Below are positions 25,351-33,170 of a stretch of DNA of 64,000 bases, piece after piece. This DNA is from Candidatus Poribacteria bacterium (lineage in GTDB: Bacteria > Poribacteria > WGA-4E > JAJDTR01), in the NCBI GenBank assembly GCA_028820655.1, contig JAPPIK010000014.1, forward strand, positions 124,001 to 188,000. Direction: 5' to 3'. The notes under the pieces were generated by a model that worked only from the letters and a program-made list of their open reading frames with translations, was not told the DNA's origin and did not search any database. Both the position numbers and the translations under genes were made by a program. The stretch's first letter is position 1. The number at the start of each line of letters is the position of its first letter.

Positions 25351-26439
25351 ATGAGAGACTGGAGTAACCTTGAAAAATGTCGAGTTGTGCGCTTGAATGC
25401 CGCCCTATTTCCTGTAGGCGAGATTGAAGCCGCTCTTTGCGAAGAATATCACCTCAGACCGGTGCAGGTGGAAGCGAATTCCCCGGAAGAGATAATTCCA
25501 TATGTGGCGGATTGTGATGCGCTTTTTGCCGTCTCGGTGTCTTTGCCGGAAGCGGTCGTTTCGAACCTCTCGCGGTGCCGAGTTATTTCAAGGCTCGGCA
25601 CCGGAACAGACAAGATTGATGTCGCCATGGCGGCTCGGATGGGAATTCTGGTGACGAATGTCCCGTACTTCTGCGTCGAGGAGCAGGCGGATCATACGAT
25701 GGCGCTACTGTTGGCGTTGGCGCGGCAGCTTCCCCGGATGGCACGGGCGATGGCGGAAGGCGCATGGAGCCGGTCGAAACGACAGGCGCGGAGCAACCAG
25801 CGGCTTTCGACACAGACCTTGGGGTTGATCGGATTCGGGAATTCGGCGAAGGCGACGGCGAGACGCGCAAGGGGCTTTGGCATGCGCGTGATTGCCACAC
25901 GCCGCAACATGAAGGCGCCCCGCCGCGAAGCCGACGAGCTGGGGGTGGAGATGCTATCCCTTAACACACTGCTCGCCGAATCGGACTACGTATCTCTGCA
26001 CGTGCCGTTGGATTCCGACACGTATCATATGCTGGCTGAGGCTCAGCTGCGAAAGATGAAGCCGGGAGCATATCTGATTAATACGTCTCGGGGGGCGTTG
26101 GTCGACGAAATGGCGTTGGTGAAGAGCCTTCGCGAAGGAAGATTGAGCGGTGCCGGACTGGATACATTCGAGGGTATAAATCCGTTCACGGAAGATGAGT
26201 CTCCGCCTGACCATCCGCTAATGGAGCTTGACAATGTTGTGCTAACCCCGCACGTTGGCGCCGCATCCGTTCAAGCGGCGCAGGATGTTTCCAGAGGTGG
26301 TGTACAAAACGTCGTATCGGTGTTGAGCGGGCACATGCCTCTTGCCGAGAATATCGTCAATCCGAGTGTGACGCCGAGATTTCCGCTTGCGGAGTATGAT
26401 GCTTCGCTCTTTGAAGATGGCACACATCAAGACGCTTAG
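25351..26439 (+). CDS. D-2-hydroxyacid dehydrogenase (CtBP/PGDH-like)
   Basis: The protein of about 362 residues belongs to the D-isomer-specific 2-hydroxyacid dehydrogenases. It has VISRLGTGTDKIDVAMAARMGI, EQADHTMALLLALAR, the NAD-binding TLGLIGFGNSAKATARRARGF, the catalytic Arg in INTSRGALVDE, and the C-terminal LTPHVGAAS carrying the catalytic histidine. Between them AGLDTFEG is the usual region of the acidic partner. The ATG at 25351 follows AAGGA by about 11 bp; an in-frame TTG at 25327 is the alternative. It starts shortly after the zinc dehydrogenase, probably in the same operon. Confidence 0.92.
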   Translation: MRDWSNLEKCRVVRLNAALFPVGEIEAALCEEYHLRPVQVEANSPEEIIPYVADCDALFAVSVSLPEAVVSNLSRCRVISRLGTGTDKIDVAMAARMGILVTNVPYFCVEEQADHTMALLLALARQLPRMARAMAEGAWSRSKRQARSNQRLSTQTLGLIGFGNSAKATARRARGFGMRVIATRRNMKAPRREADELGVEMLSLNTLLAESDYVSLHVPLDSDTYHMLAEAQLRKMKPGAYLINTSRGALVDEMALVKSLREGRLSGAGLDTFEGINPFTEDESPPDHPLMELDNVVLTPHVGAASVQAAQDVSRGGVQNVVSVLSGHMPLAENIVNPSVTPRFPLAEYDASLFEDGTHQDA

Positions 26440-26669
26440 TATCACCACGTTGAGCGGTTGAATTGCGTTGAAAGCATGGAAGATCGGAAGAATGGAAGAT
26501 GCCCTTCCCTACTACATTTTCTATAATTCCTCAAGAGCGGAGTGTTGTCAATTTAATAGTTGCCCAACCAATAGGTTACATTAGGACTGCTGGATTTCTC
26601 AATCCAGCAGGAGCGAGTCGGGCAATTGCGTTTAGATCGGCTATGAAGAACGATTGGAAATAACGGTAA

Positions 26670-27638
26670 ATGGACGCGACGTGGGATTATGCAAATGCGC
26701 GAGAATACGTCAAACGGATTCATGAGGGCATGCCTCCGGTGCTCATCAGCGCAGCCGTGACGGGGGAGCATCAAAAGAGCGACAATCCGGGAGTGCCGGT
26801 GACGGCCGAGGAGCAGGCTGACGAGGCGGCTGATGTTTATACTGCGGGTGCGCGGATCATTCACATCCATGCCCGCCAAGCCCATGACCCAACCAAGAGC
26901 ACGAATGACCCTTCCCGCTACCGAGAAATCAATGCGATGATGCGGGAAAAAGCGCCCGACATCCTCATCGACAATTCCCAAACCGTTTCCAAACTGTCAA
27001 CTCCGACCGGTGCGTTGATCGGCTCCGCTTATTTCTTTCGCTCCGCTCCGATCGAAGCGGCGCCGGACATCATGTCGCTAAATCCCGGTCCCATGACCTT
27101 TCGAAGCGGCGCATCCTACACGGGCGGCGTCGGGATTCCGAGCACGGTATACGCCACAACCTTCGACCACACCGAACGCGCGGCGAACACGGCGCGAGAA
27201 CACGGGATAAAACCGCAGGTGTTTCTCTACCATCCGGGGCATCTTGACATTCTAGATCATCTTATTGCAAATGATGCACTCGACAAACCCTATTTTGTTC
27301 AACTGGTATTCGGGCAGCAGAGCGGCATCTCCACCAGCCCCGAGAATGTGATGTCGATGATAAGAAACCTGCCTGAAGATACTATCTTCCAGACCTGTGC
27401 TTTGGGGCTGGAGGAGATACAAGTGAATGTCCTGTCTCTTCTATTGGGAGGTCATGTTCGCACCGGGTTGGAGGATAGTCTACTTTTCCAAAAGGGTACA
27501 CTCGCCCAAAGTAACGTTCAGCTAGTCGAGCGCATCGTGCGGATTGCCAATGCGTTGGGGCGGCGGGTCGCTACCGCGGAGGAAGCTCGCCGGATGTTGG
27601 GTATTCGCTGTTCGCCGAATGCGCACCGGCCTAGGTAG
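26670..27638 (+). CDS. Beta-keto acid cleavage enzyme (BKACE, DUF849)
   Basis: The 322-residue protein matches the DUF849/BKACE family, named after 3-keto-5-aminohexanoate cleavage enzyme, which condenses a beta-keto acid with acetyl-CoA and releases acetoacetate. It has PPVLISAAVTGEHQKSDNPGVP, the zinc-binding IIHIHARQ (H65, H67), SLNPGPMTF, LFYHPGH-like FLYHPGHLDIL and LGGHVRTGLEDS near the end. The substrate of individual BKACEs varies widely. It follows the hydroxyacid dehydrogenase in the same direction by 230 bp. Confidence 0.92.
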   Translation: MDATWDYANAREYVKRIHEGMPPVLISAAVTGEHQKSDNPGVPVTAEEQADEAADVYTAGARIIHIHARQAHDPTKSTNDPSRYREINAMMREKAPDILIDNSQTVSKLSTPTGALIGSAYFFRSAPIEAAPDIMSLNPGPMTFRSGASYTGGVGIPSTVYATTFDHTERAANTAREHGIKPQVFLYHPGHLDILDHLIANDALDKPYFVQLVFGQQSGISTSPENVMSMIRNLPEDTIFQTCALGLEEIQVNVLSLLLGGHVRTGLEDSLLFQKGTLAQSNVQLVERIVRIANALGRRVATAEEARRMLGIRCSPNAHRPR

Positions 27639-28533
27639 GAGCGATCTCCAGGTCGCGACTTGCACCCTGGCGGAGAGCGATGCGGATAGACTCACTTGAT
27701 CCCATTCTATCCTATACCGTCGCTCGATCCTTAACTTCCGCATTATAGACTTATGAAATCTTGAATTTTTGCATACTAGATTTTAGGGGATATCTCCTCG
27801 AACGGGCAAAAACCGCCTAGATACTTCCGCGAGTCAGATTGATTGTCCGGTTTTCCCATCCATCACCAGTTTCAGACAATAGTCGGCAACTAAGGAATCT
27901 ATTCACATAGCACTCCGCTGGAGCGGGGAATCGCGACCTGGAGCTCGCTCCGACGGACGGCGTAGGGGGTCGCGATTTGGAAATCGCTCCCACAGATGAC
28001 GCGGGGGATCGCGAGAGGGAAAAGATCTCTATCACGATGCTTATTCGGTCACTTGATCTATTCGCTCGTTTTATTCCCGCCGGGGCAATTAGAGGCTGGT
28101 GCGCGGTGCGCACCCTACAAACTCGGTATTCGCTCGTTTGCAGGATTTCTACCGCGCTCGTTATCTACTCGCTTGCTCCCTAAGGAATCTATTCACATGG
28201 CACTCCGCTGGAGTGCAAGAATTGAGTTTTCTCCCCGCTATCGACATCCCGCTCCACTGGAGCGGGGAATCGCGACCTGGAGATCGCTCCGACGGACGGC
28301 GTAGGGGGTCGCGATTTGGAAATCGCTCCCACAGATGACGCGGGGGATCGCGAGAGGGAAAAGATCTCTATCGCGCTCGCTATCCACTCGCTTGATTACC
28401 CTAAAAGGTACTTTTCAAACGGGCTCATTTCTGTCCATTATGGTGCACGATTCGGCCACATAAGAAATTGAACTTTTAGGTGCTCGATAATGCGGATGAT
28501 AAGTGATCCATTCTGAAATGAGGAGACAAGCCT
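27639..28533. repeat. Repeat-dense intergenic region with a 116-bp direct duplication
   Basis: Two nearly identical blocks, 27918-28034 and 28257-28372, carry the GAATCGCGACCTGGAG ... GGGGGATCGCGAGAGGG sequence. They differ by one substitution and one A insertion. Each block is preceded by CTAAGGAATCTATTCACAT and runs into a GATC-bounded repeat (28025-28059 and 28363-28397). Other motifs are GGTGCGCGGTGCGCACCCTACA (28100-28121) and GTAGGAGCGATCTCCAGGTC (27636-27655). The last 100 bp (28405-28503) resemble 63174-63275. I find no gene in this stretch. Confidence 0.7.
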
Positions 28534-29340
28534 ATGTCTGTACCTACCACAAACGCCGACGGCAAACCGGCAATTGAATTCACCGAAGAGCAGAAGTACA
28601 TTTTTGATACAAGGGGTTGGATAGCTATTCCCGATGTGTTGACGGATGATGAGATTGTGGAAATGCGAGATTTCTGCTACTGTCTAAAGAGGGATCCGGA
28701 ATCGATTCCAGTACATCACCGCTATTCGGTTGGAGGACCGCTTGAGAAATTGGCGGACCACCCGCTTGTGCTCGGATTCATGAACGAGTTTGTGTCGACA
28801 GGATACTCGAGCGAGGACTGTTACGGTTTTCGTTTCGAGAGCACATTTCTGACAATTAGGCCTAAAGGGCATGACAATTTTAATCCTCACGGTGGACAGG
28901 GGATATTTACCTTCCCCGGGAATTCACACACCTATCGTCTCCATCCCGGCAAAGCGCACAGCGGATTGACGCGGGTCGTGTGGGAACTGAATCCGGTCAA
29001 GAAGGGGGGCGGAGGAACACTGTTTTTAACGGGAAGTCACAAAGCCGCTTTTCCTACTCCGAAATCGGCCCATAATCGAGACAGCATTCTTTGGGAGGAC
29101 TATAGCTGTCCGGCAGGATCGGCGCTCTTCTTTACGGAGGCGATTACCCACACCGGCGCTCGGTGGGAGGACGATACGGTCGACCGGGTTGCCGTATTCA
29201 ACTGTTATAACGTTGTAGGCAACAAGTGGCACAAGTGGGATCCTCACCCAAAACACCTCGCCGAGATGTCATTCAAACGCCAAACCCTCTTTCGCCCGGT
29301 TCATTGTCAGGACAATGTCCCCTCTCCTAAAAACGTTTAG
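28534..29340 (+). CDS. PhyH-like protein with an H-G-G metal motif
   Basis: The 268-residue protein has the PhyH beta-helix core: FTEEQKYIFDTRGWIAIPDVL, WELNPVKKGGGGTLFLTGSHK, and a distal histidine in AITHTGARWEDD (H206) with R218 in DRVAVFNCY. Where the first metal motif H-x-D is expected, it reads NFNPHGGQG (H119-G120-G121). No carboxylate stands at the Asp position. In 2-oxoglutarate halogenases the Asp is replaced by Ala or Gly so that chloride can bind, but many environmental PhyH-like proteins also carry HGG, so halogenation is only a possibility. An AGGAG site about 9 bp upstream supports the start. Confidence 0.85.
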   Translation: MSVPTTNADGKPAIEFTEEQKYIFDTRGWIAIPDVLTDDEIVEMRDFCYCLKRDPESIPVHHRYSVGGPLEKLADHPLVLGFMNEFVSTGYSSEDCYGFRFESTFLTIRPKGHDNFNPHGGQGIFTFPGNSHTYRLHPGKAHSGLTRVVWELNPVKKGGGGTLFLTGSHKAAFPTPKSAHNRDSILWEDYSCPAGSALFFTEAITHTGARWEDDTVDRVAVFNCYNVVGNKWHKWDPHPKHLAEMSFKRQTLFRPVHCQDNVPSPKNV

Positions 29341-29376
29341 GTGAATTGAAGAAGATGAGTTGCTCAGGAATGAATC

Positions 29377-30351
29377 ATGTCCAAGTTGCGAATCGGTATC
29401 GTTGGATCCGGCGGGGCAGCAAAGTCCGGCGTCGAACAGTTTTCCATAATTGATACAGCCAACATCGCTGCGGTCGCCTCGCGGAACCATCGCACAGGTG
29501 AGGAGTTGGCTCTGCGCCACGAGTCGGAGTTTATGCCTGATTGGCGAAATCTTGTGCGGCATACCGATGTCGATGGAGTTGCAATTTTCACCCACAACGA
29601 CAGCCATGGTGAAATCGCCATTGCCGCGCTTGATGCGGACAAACATGTATTCGTCGAATACCCGTTGGCGCGATCCCTTGATCAAGGTGAAGCTGTAATC
29701 AGGTTAGCAAAATCCAAGAACCGAATACTACGTGTCTCTCACGCCGAACCTGTGTCAAATATGCACAAGGCGATCAAGCGAAAAGTTCAAGCACTTGGCG
29801 GTCTACTCTGGGCGGGCTTTTGGCGGCTGACCCCAGGCCGCGGCGCGCGGCCCGAAATCCTGCTTAATCTGCCTGTCTCGGGACCGCCGGCGCATTTCTT
29901 TATCTATCACATCTACCCGGCGGTAGATATTTTTGGACGTGCGCAGTGGGTCGAGGGTTCCGCTGTCTATGAAGGCTTGGACGATGTGGGGAGATATGAC
30001 CGCTTCATTAACACCGTTACCGTCGGATTTTCGAAAGGCGGCGTCGGACAGTGGACGTGGGCGGGCGGTGTTGAAACGAATGGACCCGAGCAGCATAGTC
30101 GATACGTGTTGAACGGCGGCACGGTGTTGGATGATGGTGACGGTTGGCATTGTGCCACCTCCGCGGGAATCGAGGAAATTCGACCGCTTGAAGCATCGAG
30201 CGTCTCAATCCATGAAAGATGGACCTGCGAAATCCTTAATGGCGATTCGGAAACGGCATTCGCCGACGCAGCCGTAGCGTTAGAGGCAATCCGGATTAGC
30301 TTGGCTGCCGAACAGTCGATGCGAGAGCATAAGCGGATTGCCCTGACCTGA
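29377..30351 (+). CDS. Gfo/Idh/MocA-like protein lacking the catalytic lysine
   Basis: The 324-residue protein starts 37 bp after the PhyH-like gene (AGGAA 8 bp before the ATG) and has the Rossmann motif LRIGIVGSGGAAKSG. The usual E-K-P motif reads HVFVEYPLARS, so the catalytic lysine is replaced by tyrosine. The C-terminal part retains PAHFFIYHIYPAVDIF, where the family has its substrate-binding His and Asp. It may be a non-oxidative or regulatory member, or use another base. Its tight pairing with the H-G-G PhyH-like gene suggests a joint pathway. Confidence 0.85.
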   Translation: MSKLRIGIVGSGGAAKSGVEQFSIIDTANIAAVASRNHRTGEELALRHESEFMPDWRNLVRHTDVDGVAIFTHNDSHGEIAIAALDADKHVFVEYPLARSLDQGEAVIRLAKSKNRILRVSHAEPVSNMHKAIKRKVQALGGLLWAGFWRLTPGRGARPEILLNLPVSGPPAHFFIYHIYPAVDIFGRAQWVEGSAVYEGLDDVGRYDRFINTVTVGFSKGGVGQWTWAGGVETNGPEQHSRYVLNGGTVLDDGDGWHCATSAGIEEIRPLEASSVSIHERWTCEILNGDSETAFADAAVALEAIRISLAAEQSMREHKRIALT

Positions 30352-30435
30352 ATCTACCCGTAATGGAGACGAATAAACACTATAGTCGCAGTAATTTCTA
30401 ATCGACCATCATTGGGAACCGTACCCTCTTTGGAC

Positions 30436-30464
30436 TTGACGAAGAAAGGGGTTTCTGATATGCT
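30436..30464 (+). promoter_or_regulatory. Sigma-70-type promoter of the second CRTAC1 gene
   Basis: TTGACG (30436-30441), a 17-bp spacer and TATGCT (30459-30464), 42 bp before the ATG at 30507. Confidence 0.5.
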
Positions 30465-30506
30465 GGAAAATGGATTTTAGTATAGAGATTTGCGCCGTCG
30501 TAGATA

Positions 30507-32210
30507 ATGCCGAGACTTCGTTTGATCCTCCTAAAGTTTATTGTCCGCTCCGTAGTCGCCGGCATCTTATTTGTGCCGTTAGATTTGTGCGGGAATGCAT
30601 CGCCGTGGTTTACAGAGGTAACCGTTGAGGCCGGCATTCGTTTCAAGCATACCGATGGACGCAGCGGAGAAAGGTACTTTCTTGAGACCCTTGGAGCCGG
30701 CGCGGCGTGGTTCGATTACGACAGAGACGGGGACGTGGACCTCTATTTTGTGAACGGTGCCAGCTTACCGGGCGCGCAAATCGATGTGCCTCCCACGAAT
30801 GTACTCTATCGAAACAACGGGGATATGACTTTCACCGATGTCACCGTGCAGGCGAAGGTGGGAGATGGATCGTACGGTTTCGGCTGCTGTGTCGGCGATT
30901 TCGACAACGACGGATGGCAGGACCTTTACATCACGAATTTTGGTGCAAATATCCTGTATCGCAACAACGGCGACGGCAGTTTTTCCGACGTGACCGAGAC
31001 GGCAGGGGTTGGAGAGGAGCGCTGGAGTGCCAGCGCCGCATTCGCCGATTATGACAAAGATGGCGATCTTGACCTGTACGTCGCCAACTACTTGGATTAT
31101 CGGTTGGAGGAAAACACGGTCTGCCATCGAGGAGATCTGCGCGTATACTGCCCTCCTGCGGATTTCACTGGAGCGCCTGATACGCTTTTCGAAAACAAGG
31201 GTGACGGCACGTTTGTAGATGTTTCGCGCAAATCAGGGGTGTTTAATCCGGAGGGTAAGGGATTGGGCGTCGTGTGGGGCGATTACGACAACGACGGTTA
31301 TCCCGATATATTTGTTGCCAACGACACGACAGCAGACATGCTTTACCGAAACAACGGTGACGGCACATTTATGGATGTGGCGCTGTTCGTCGGCGTCGCG
31401 CTCGGCGCGAAGGGGATTCCGATGGGTGGCATGGGCACCAGTTTTGGCGACTACGATAACGACGGCGGATTGGACATCGTCGTAACAAACTTCCAAGACG
31501 ATCCGAACAGCCTTTATCACGGCGAGGGCGACGGCACGTTCGCGGACGCAAGCTATTCAAGTCGATTGGGCGGAGTGAGTTTGCCTTATGTGGGTTGGGG
31601 CGTAGATTTTGTGGACCTGGATAACGATGGGCTTGTCGATCTGTTTGTCGGAAATGGAAATATATACGACAACGTGGAAAAGTTTGATCCGGGCTACACG
31701 TATCCGCAGCGCAACCTTGTCTTCAGAAACCAAGGCGACGGAACGCTGAATGAAATCTCCAATCGGTGCGGCCCCGGACTGGAGTTAAACAAAGTCAGCC
31801 GCGGCGTCGCGTTCGGAGACTACGATAATGACGGCGACATCGACATCCTCGTCACCAATTCAAACCAAACGCCCGACCTCCTTCTGAACGAATCCGGCAG
31901 TCAATACAATTGGCTCGGTTTGAAACTCGTGGGGACGTCAAGCAACAAAGATGCGATCGGGGCACGCGTGAGGCTCTTCGCACCGGGACTTGAACCGCAA
32001 CTACGAGAGGTGAAGAGCGGTTCCAGTTACCTCTGTCAAAGTGACATGCGTTTGCACTTCGGACTGGGAATGGCCTCAAGTGTCACTCGCATTGAGATCC
32101 GGTGGCCCAGTGGATTGGAAGAAGCGTTTGAGGGGATAAAACCGAATCAGTTTCTGGAAATCCGTGAAGGGGAGAAACAGGTACTTTATTTTGACTCGCG
32201 AAACCAATAA
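30507..32210 (+). CDS. CRTAC1-type FG-GAP / ASPIC-UnbV protein, copy 2
   Basis: The 567-residue secreted protein is a paralogue of 18938-20689. A signal peptide (about residues 1-30, ending near CGNAS) is followed by WFTEVTVEAGIRFKHTDG, the standard CRTAC1 opening. At least seven Ca-binding repeat loops follow (WFDYDRDGDVDLYFVNG, VGDFDNDGWQDLYITNFG, FADYDKDGDLDLYVANY, WGDYDNDGYPDIFVAND, FGDYDNDGGLDIVVTNF, FVDLDNDGLVDLFVGN, FGDYDNDGDIDILVTN). The ASPIC/UnbV C-terminus reads DAIGARVRLFAPG, SYLCQSDMRLHFGLG, IRWPSGLEEAF. It is expected to be an extracellular beta-propeller; the ligand is unknown. Confidence 0.94.
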   Translation: MPRLRLILLKFIVRSVVAGILFVPLDLCGNASPWFTEVTVEAGIRFKHTDGRSGERYFLETLGAGAAWFDYDRDGDVDLYFVNGASLPGAQIDVPPTNVLYRNNGDMTFTDVTVQAKVGDGSYGFGCCVGDFDNDGWQDLYITNFGANILYRNNGDGSFSDVTETAGVGEERWSASAAFADYDKDGDLDLYVANYLDYRLEENTVCHRGDLRVYCPPADFTGAPDTLFENKGDGTFVDVSRKSGVFNPEGKGLGVVWGDYDNDGYPDIFVANDTTADMLYRNNGDGTFMDVALFVGVALGAKGIPMGGMGTSFGDYDNDGGLDIVVTNFQDDPNSLYHGEGDGTFADASYSSRLGGVSLPYVGWGVDFVDLDNDGLVDLFVGNGNIYDNVEKFDPGYTYPQRNLVFRNQGDGTLNEISNRCGPGLELNKVSRGVAFGDYDNDGDIDILVTNSNQTPDLLLNESGSQYNWLGLKLVGTSSNKDAIGARVRLFAPGLEPQLREVKSGSSYLCQSDMRLHFGLGMASSVTRIEIRWPSGLEEAFEGIKPNQFLEIREGEKQVLYFDSRNQ

Positions 32211-32339
32211 ATAAGCGTCAATGTAACAGACTTTTTTTGCCGAATTTTCGGGTTAGATCGAGGTAGTAATGTGACGAGATTATACACGTGTTCGATATGC
32301 ATGGCGGTGTGATACTTAAATCGAAGGAGATTACGTTTA

Positions 32340-33170
32340 ATGGAGCGCAGTAACAGAATGCAGGGCAAACGGATTCTTATCACGGGGGCAGGCACCGGAA
32401 TCGGACGAGAAGTCGCACTGGAGTACGCAAGAGAGGGCGCCGCGGTTGTCCTTCATTACGCCCACAGTTCGGACGGCGCAGAGTCCGCTGTAGCAGAGAT
32501 CGAAGGTGCAGGCGGGAAAGCAACTGCCTTTAAATCGGACTTCACGGATGTCAACTCCGTTAAAGAGTTGGCAAACCGGGCAGTCGAATTTCTTGGCGGG
32601 CTTGACGTGCTTGTCAACAACGCCGGTATCACGATGAATCTGCCGTTCGAGGATGTCACGCCGGAACAGTTCGACACGCTGTACAACGTGAACATACGCG
32701 CCCAGTTCTTTCTCACGCAATCCGCACTGCCGCAGTTGGTCGAGAGCCAGGGGGTTGTAATCAACCTTACGTCCATCCACGCTTTCGAGGGATTTCCGGA
32801 GCACTCGGTATATGCCGGAACCAAGGGCGCGATTGTTGCCTTTACGCGTGAACTCGCCATTGAACTGGCGGTGCAGGGTGTGCGGGTGAACGCGATTGCT
32901 CCTGGTGCCGTTGAGGTGGAGAACCATTACAAAGCGATTCCCGATTACGACCCGAAGGCAAATGGTCAAATGATTCCTTGCGGGTTTGAAGGCGTGCCGT
33001 TGGACATCGCTCGTGTAGCCGTTTTCCTTGCATCCGACGATGCTCGCTATATCATCGGTCAGACGATCATCGTAGACGGCGGCACGACCTCTTGGATGCC
33101 GTTCAACGACGGTTTCCGGCAGCGAGGCGGCGACGCGCGTTTCGGGAGAGGTTACGTTCCGGGATTATGA
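32340..33170 (+). CDS. Short-chain dehydrogenase/reductase
   Basis: The 276-residue protein is a classical SDR: NAD(P)-binding ILITGAGTGIGREVA (about residues 12-26), LVNNAGITMN, and the catalytic Ser-Tyr-Lys (S145, Y158, K162 in LTSIHAFEGFPEHSVYAGTK). The C-terminal IIGQTIIVDGG is the usual family ending and resembles glucose or galactose dehydrogenases. AAGGAG lies 10 bp before the ATG. Its stop codon overlaps the start of the alpha-galactosidase gene (ATGA), so the two are translationally coupled. This suggests that the released sugar is oxidised by the SDR. Confidence 0.93.
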   Translation: MERSNRMQGKRILITGAGTGIGREVALEYAREGAAVVLHYAHSSDGAESAVAEIEGAGGKATAFKSDFTDVNSVKELANRAVEFLGGLDVLVNNAGITMNLPFEDVTPEQFDTLYNVNIRAQFFLTQSALPQLVESQGVVINLTSIHAFEGFPEHSVYAGTKGAIVAFTRELAIELAVQGVRVNAIAPGAVEVENHYKAIPDYDPKANGQMIPCGFEGVPLDIARVAVFLASDDARYIIGQTIIVDGGTTSWMPFNDGFRQRGGDARFGRGYVPGL

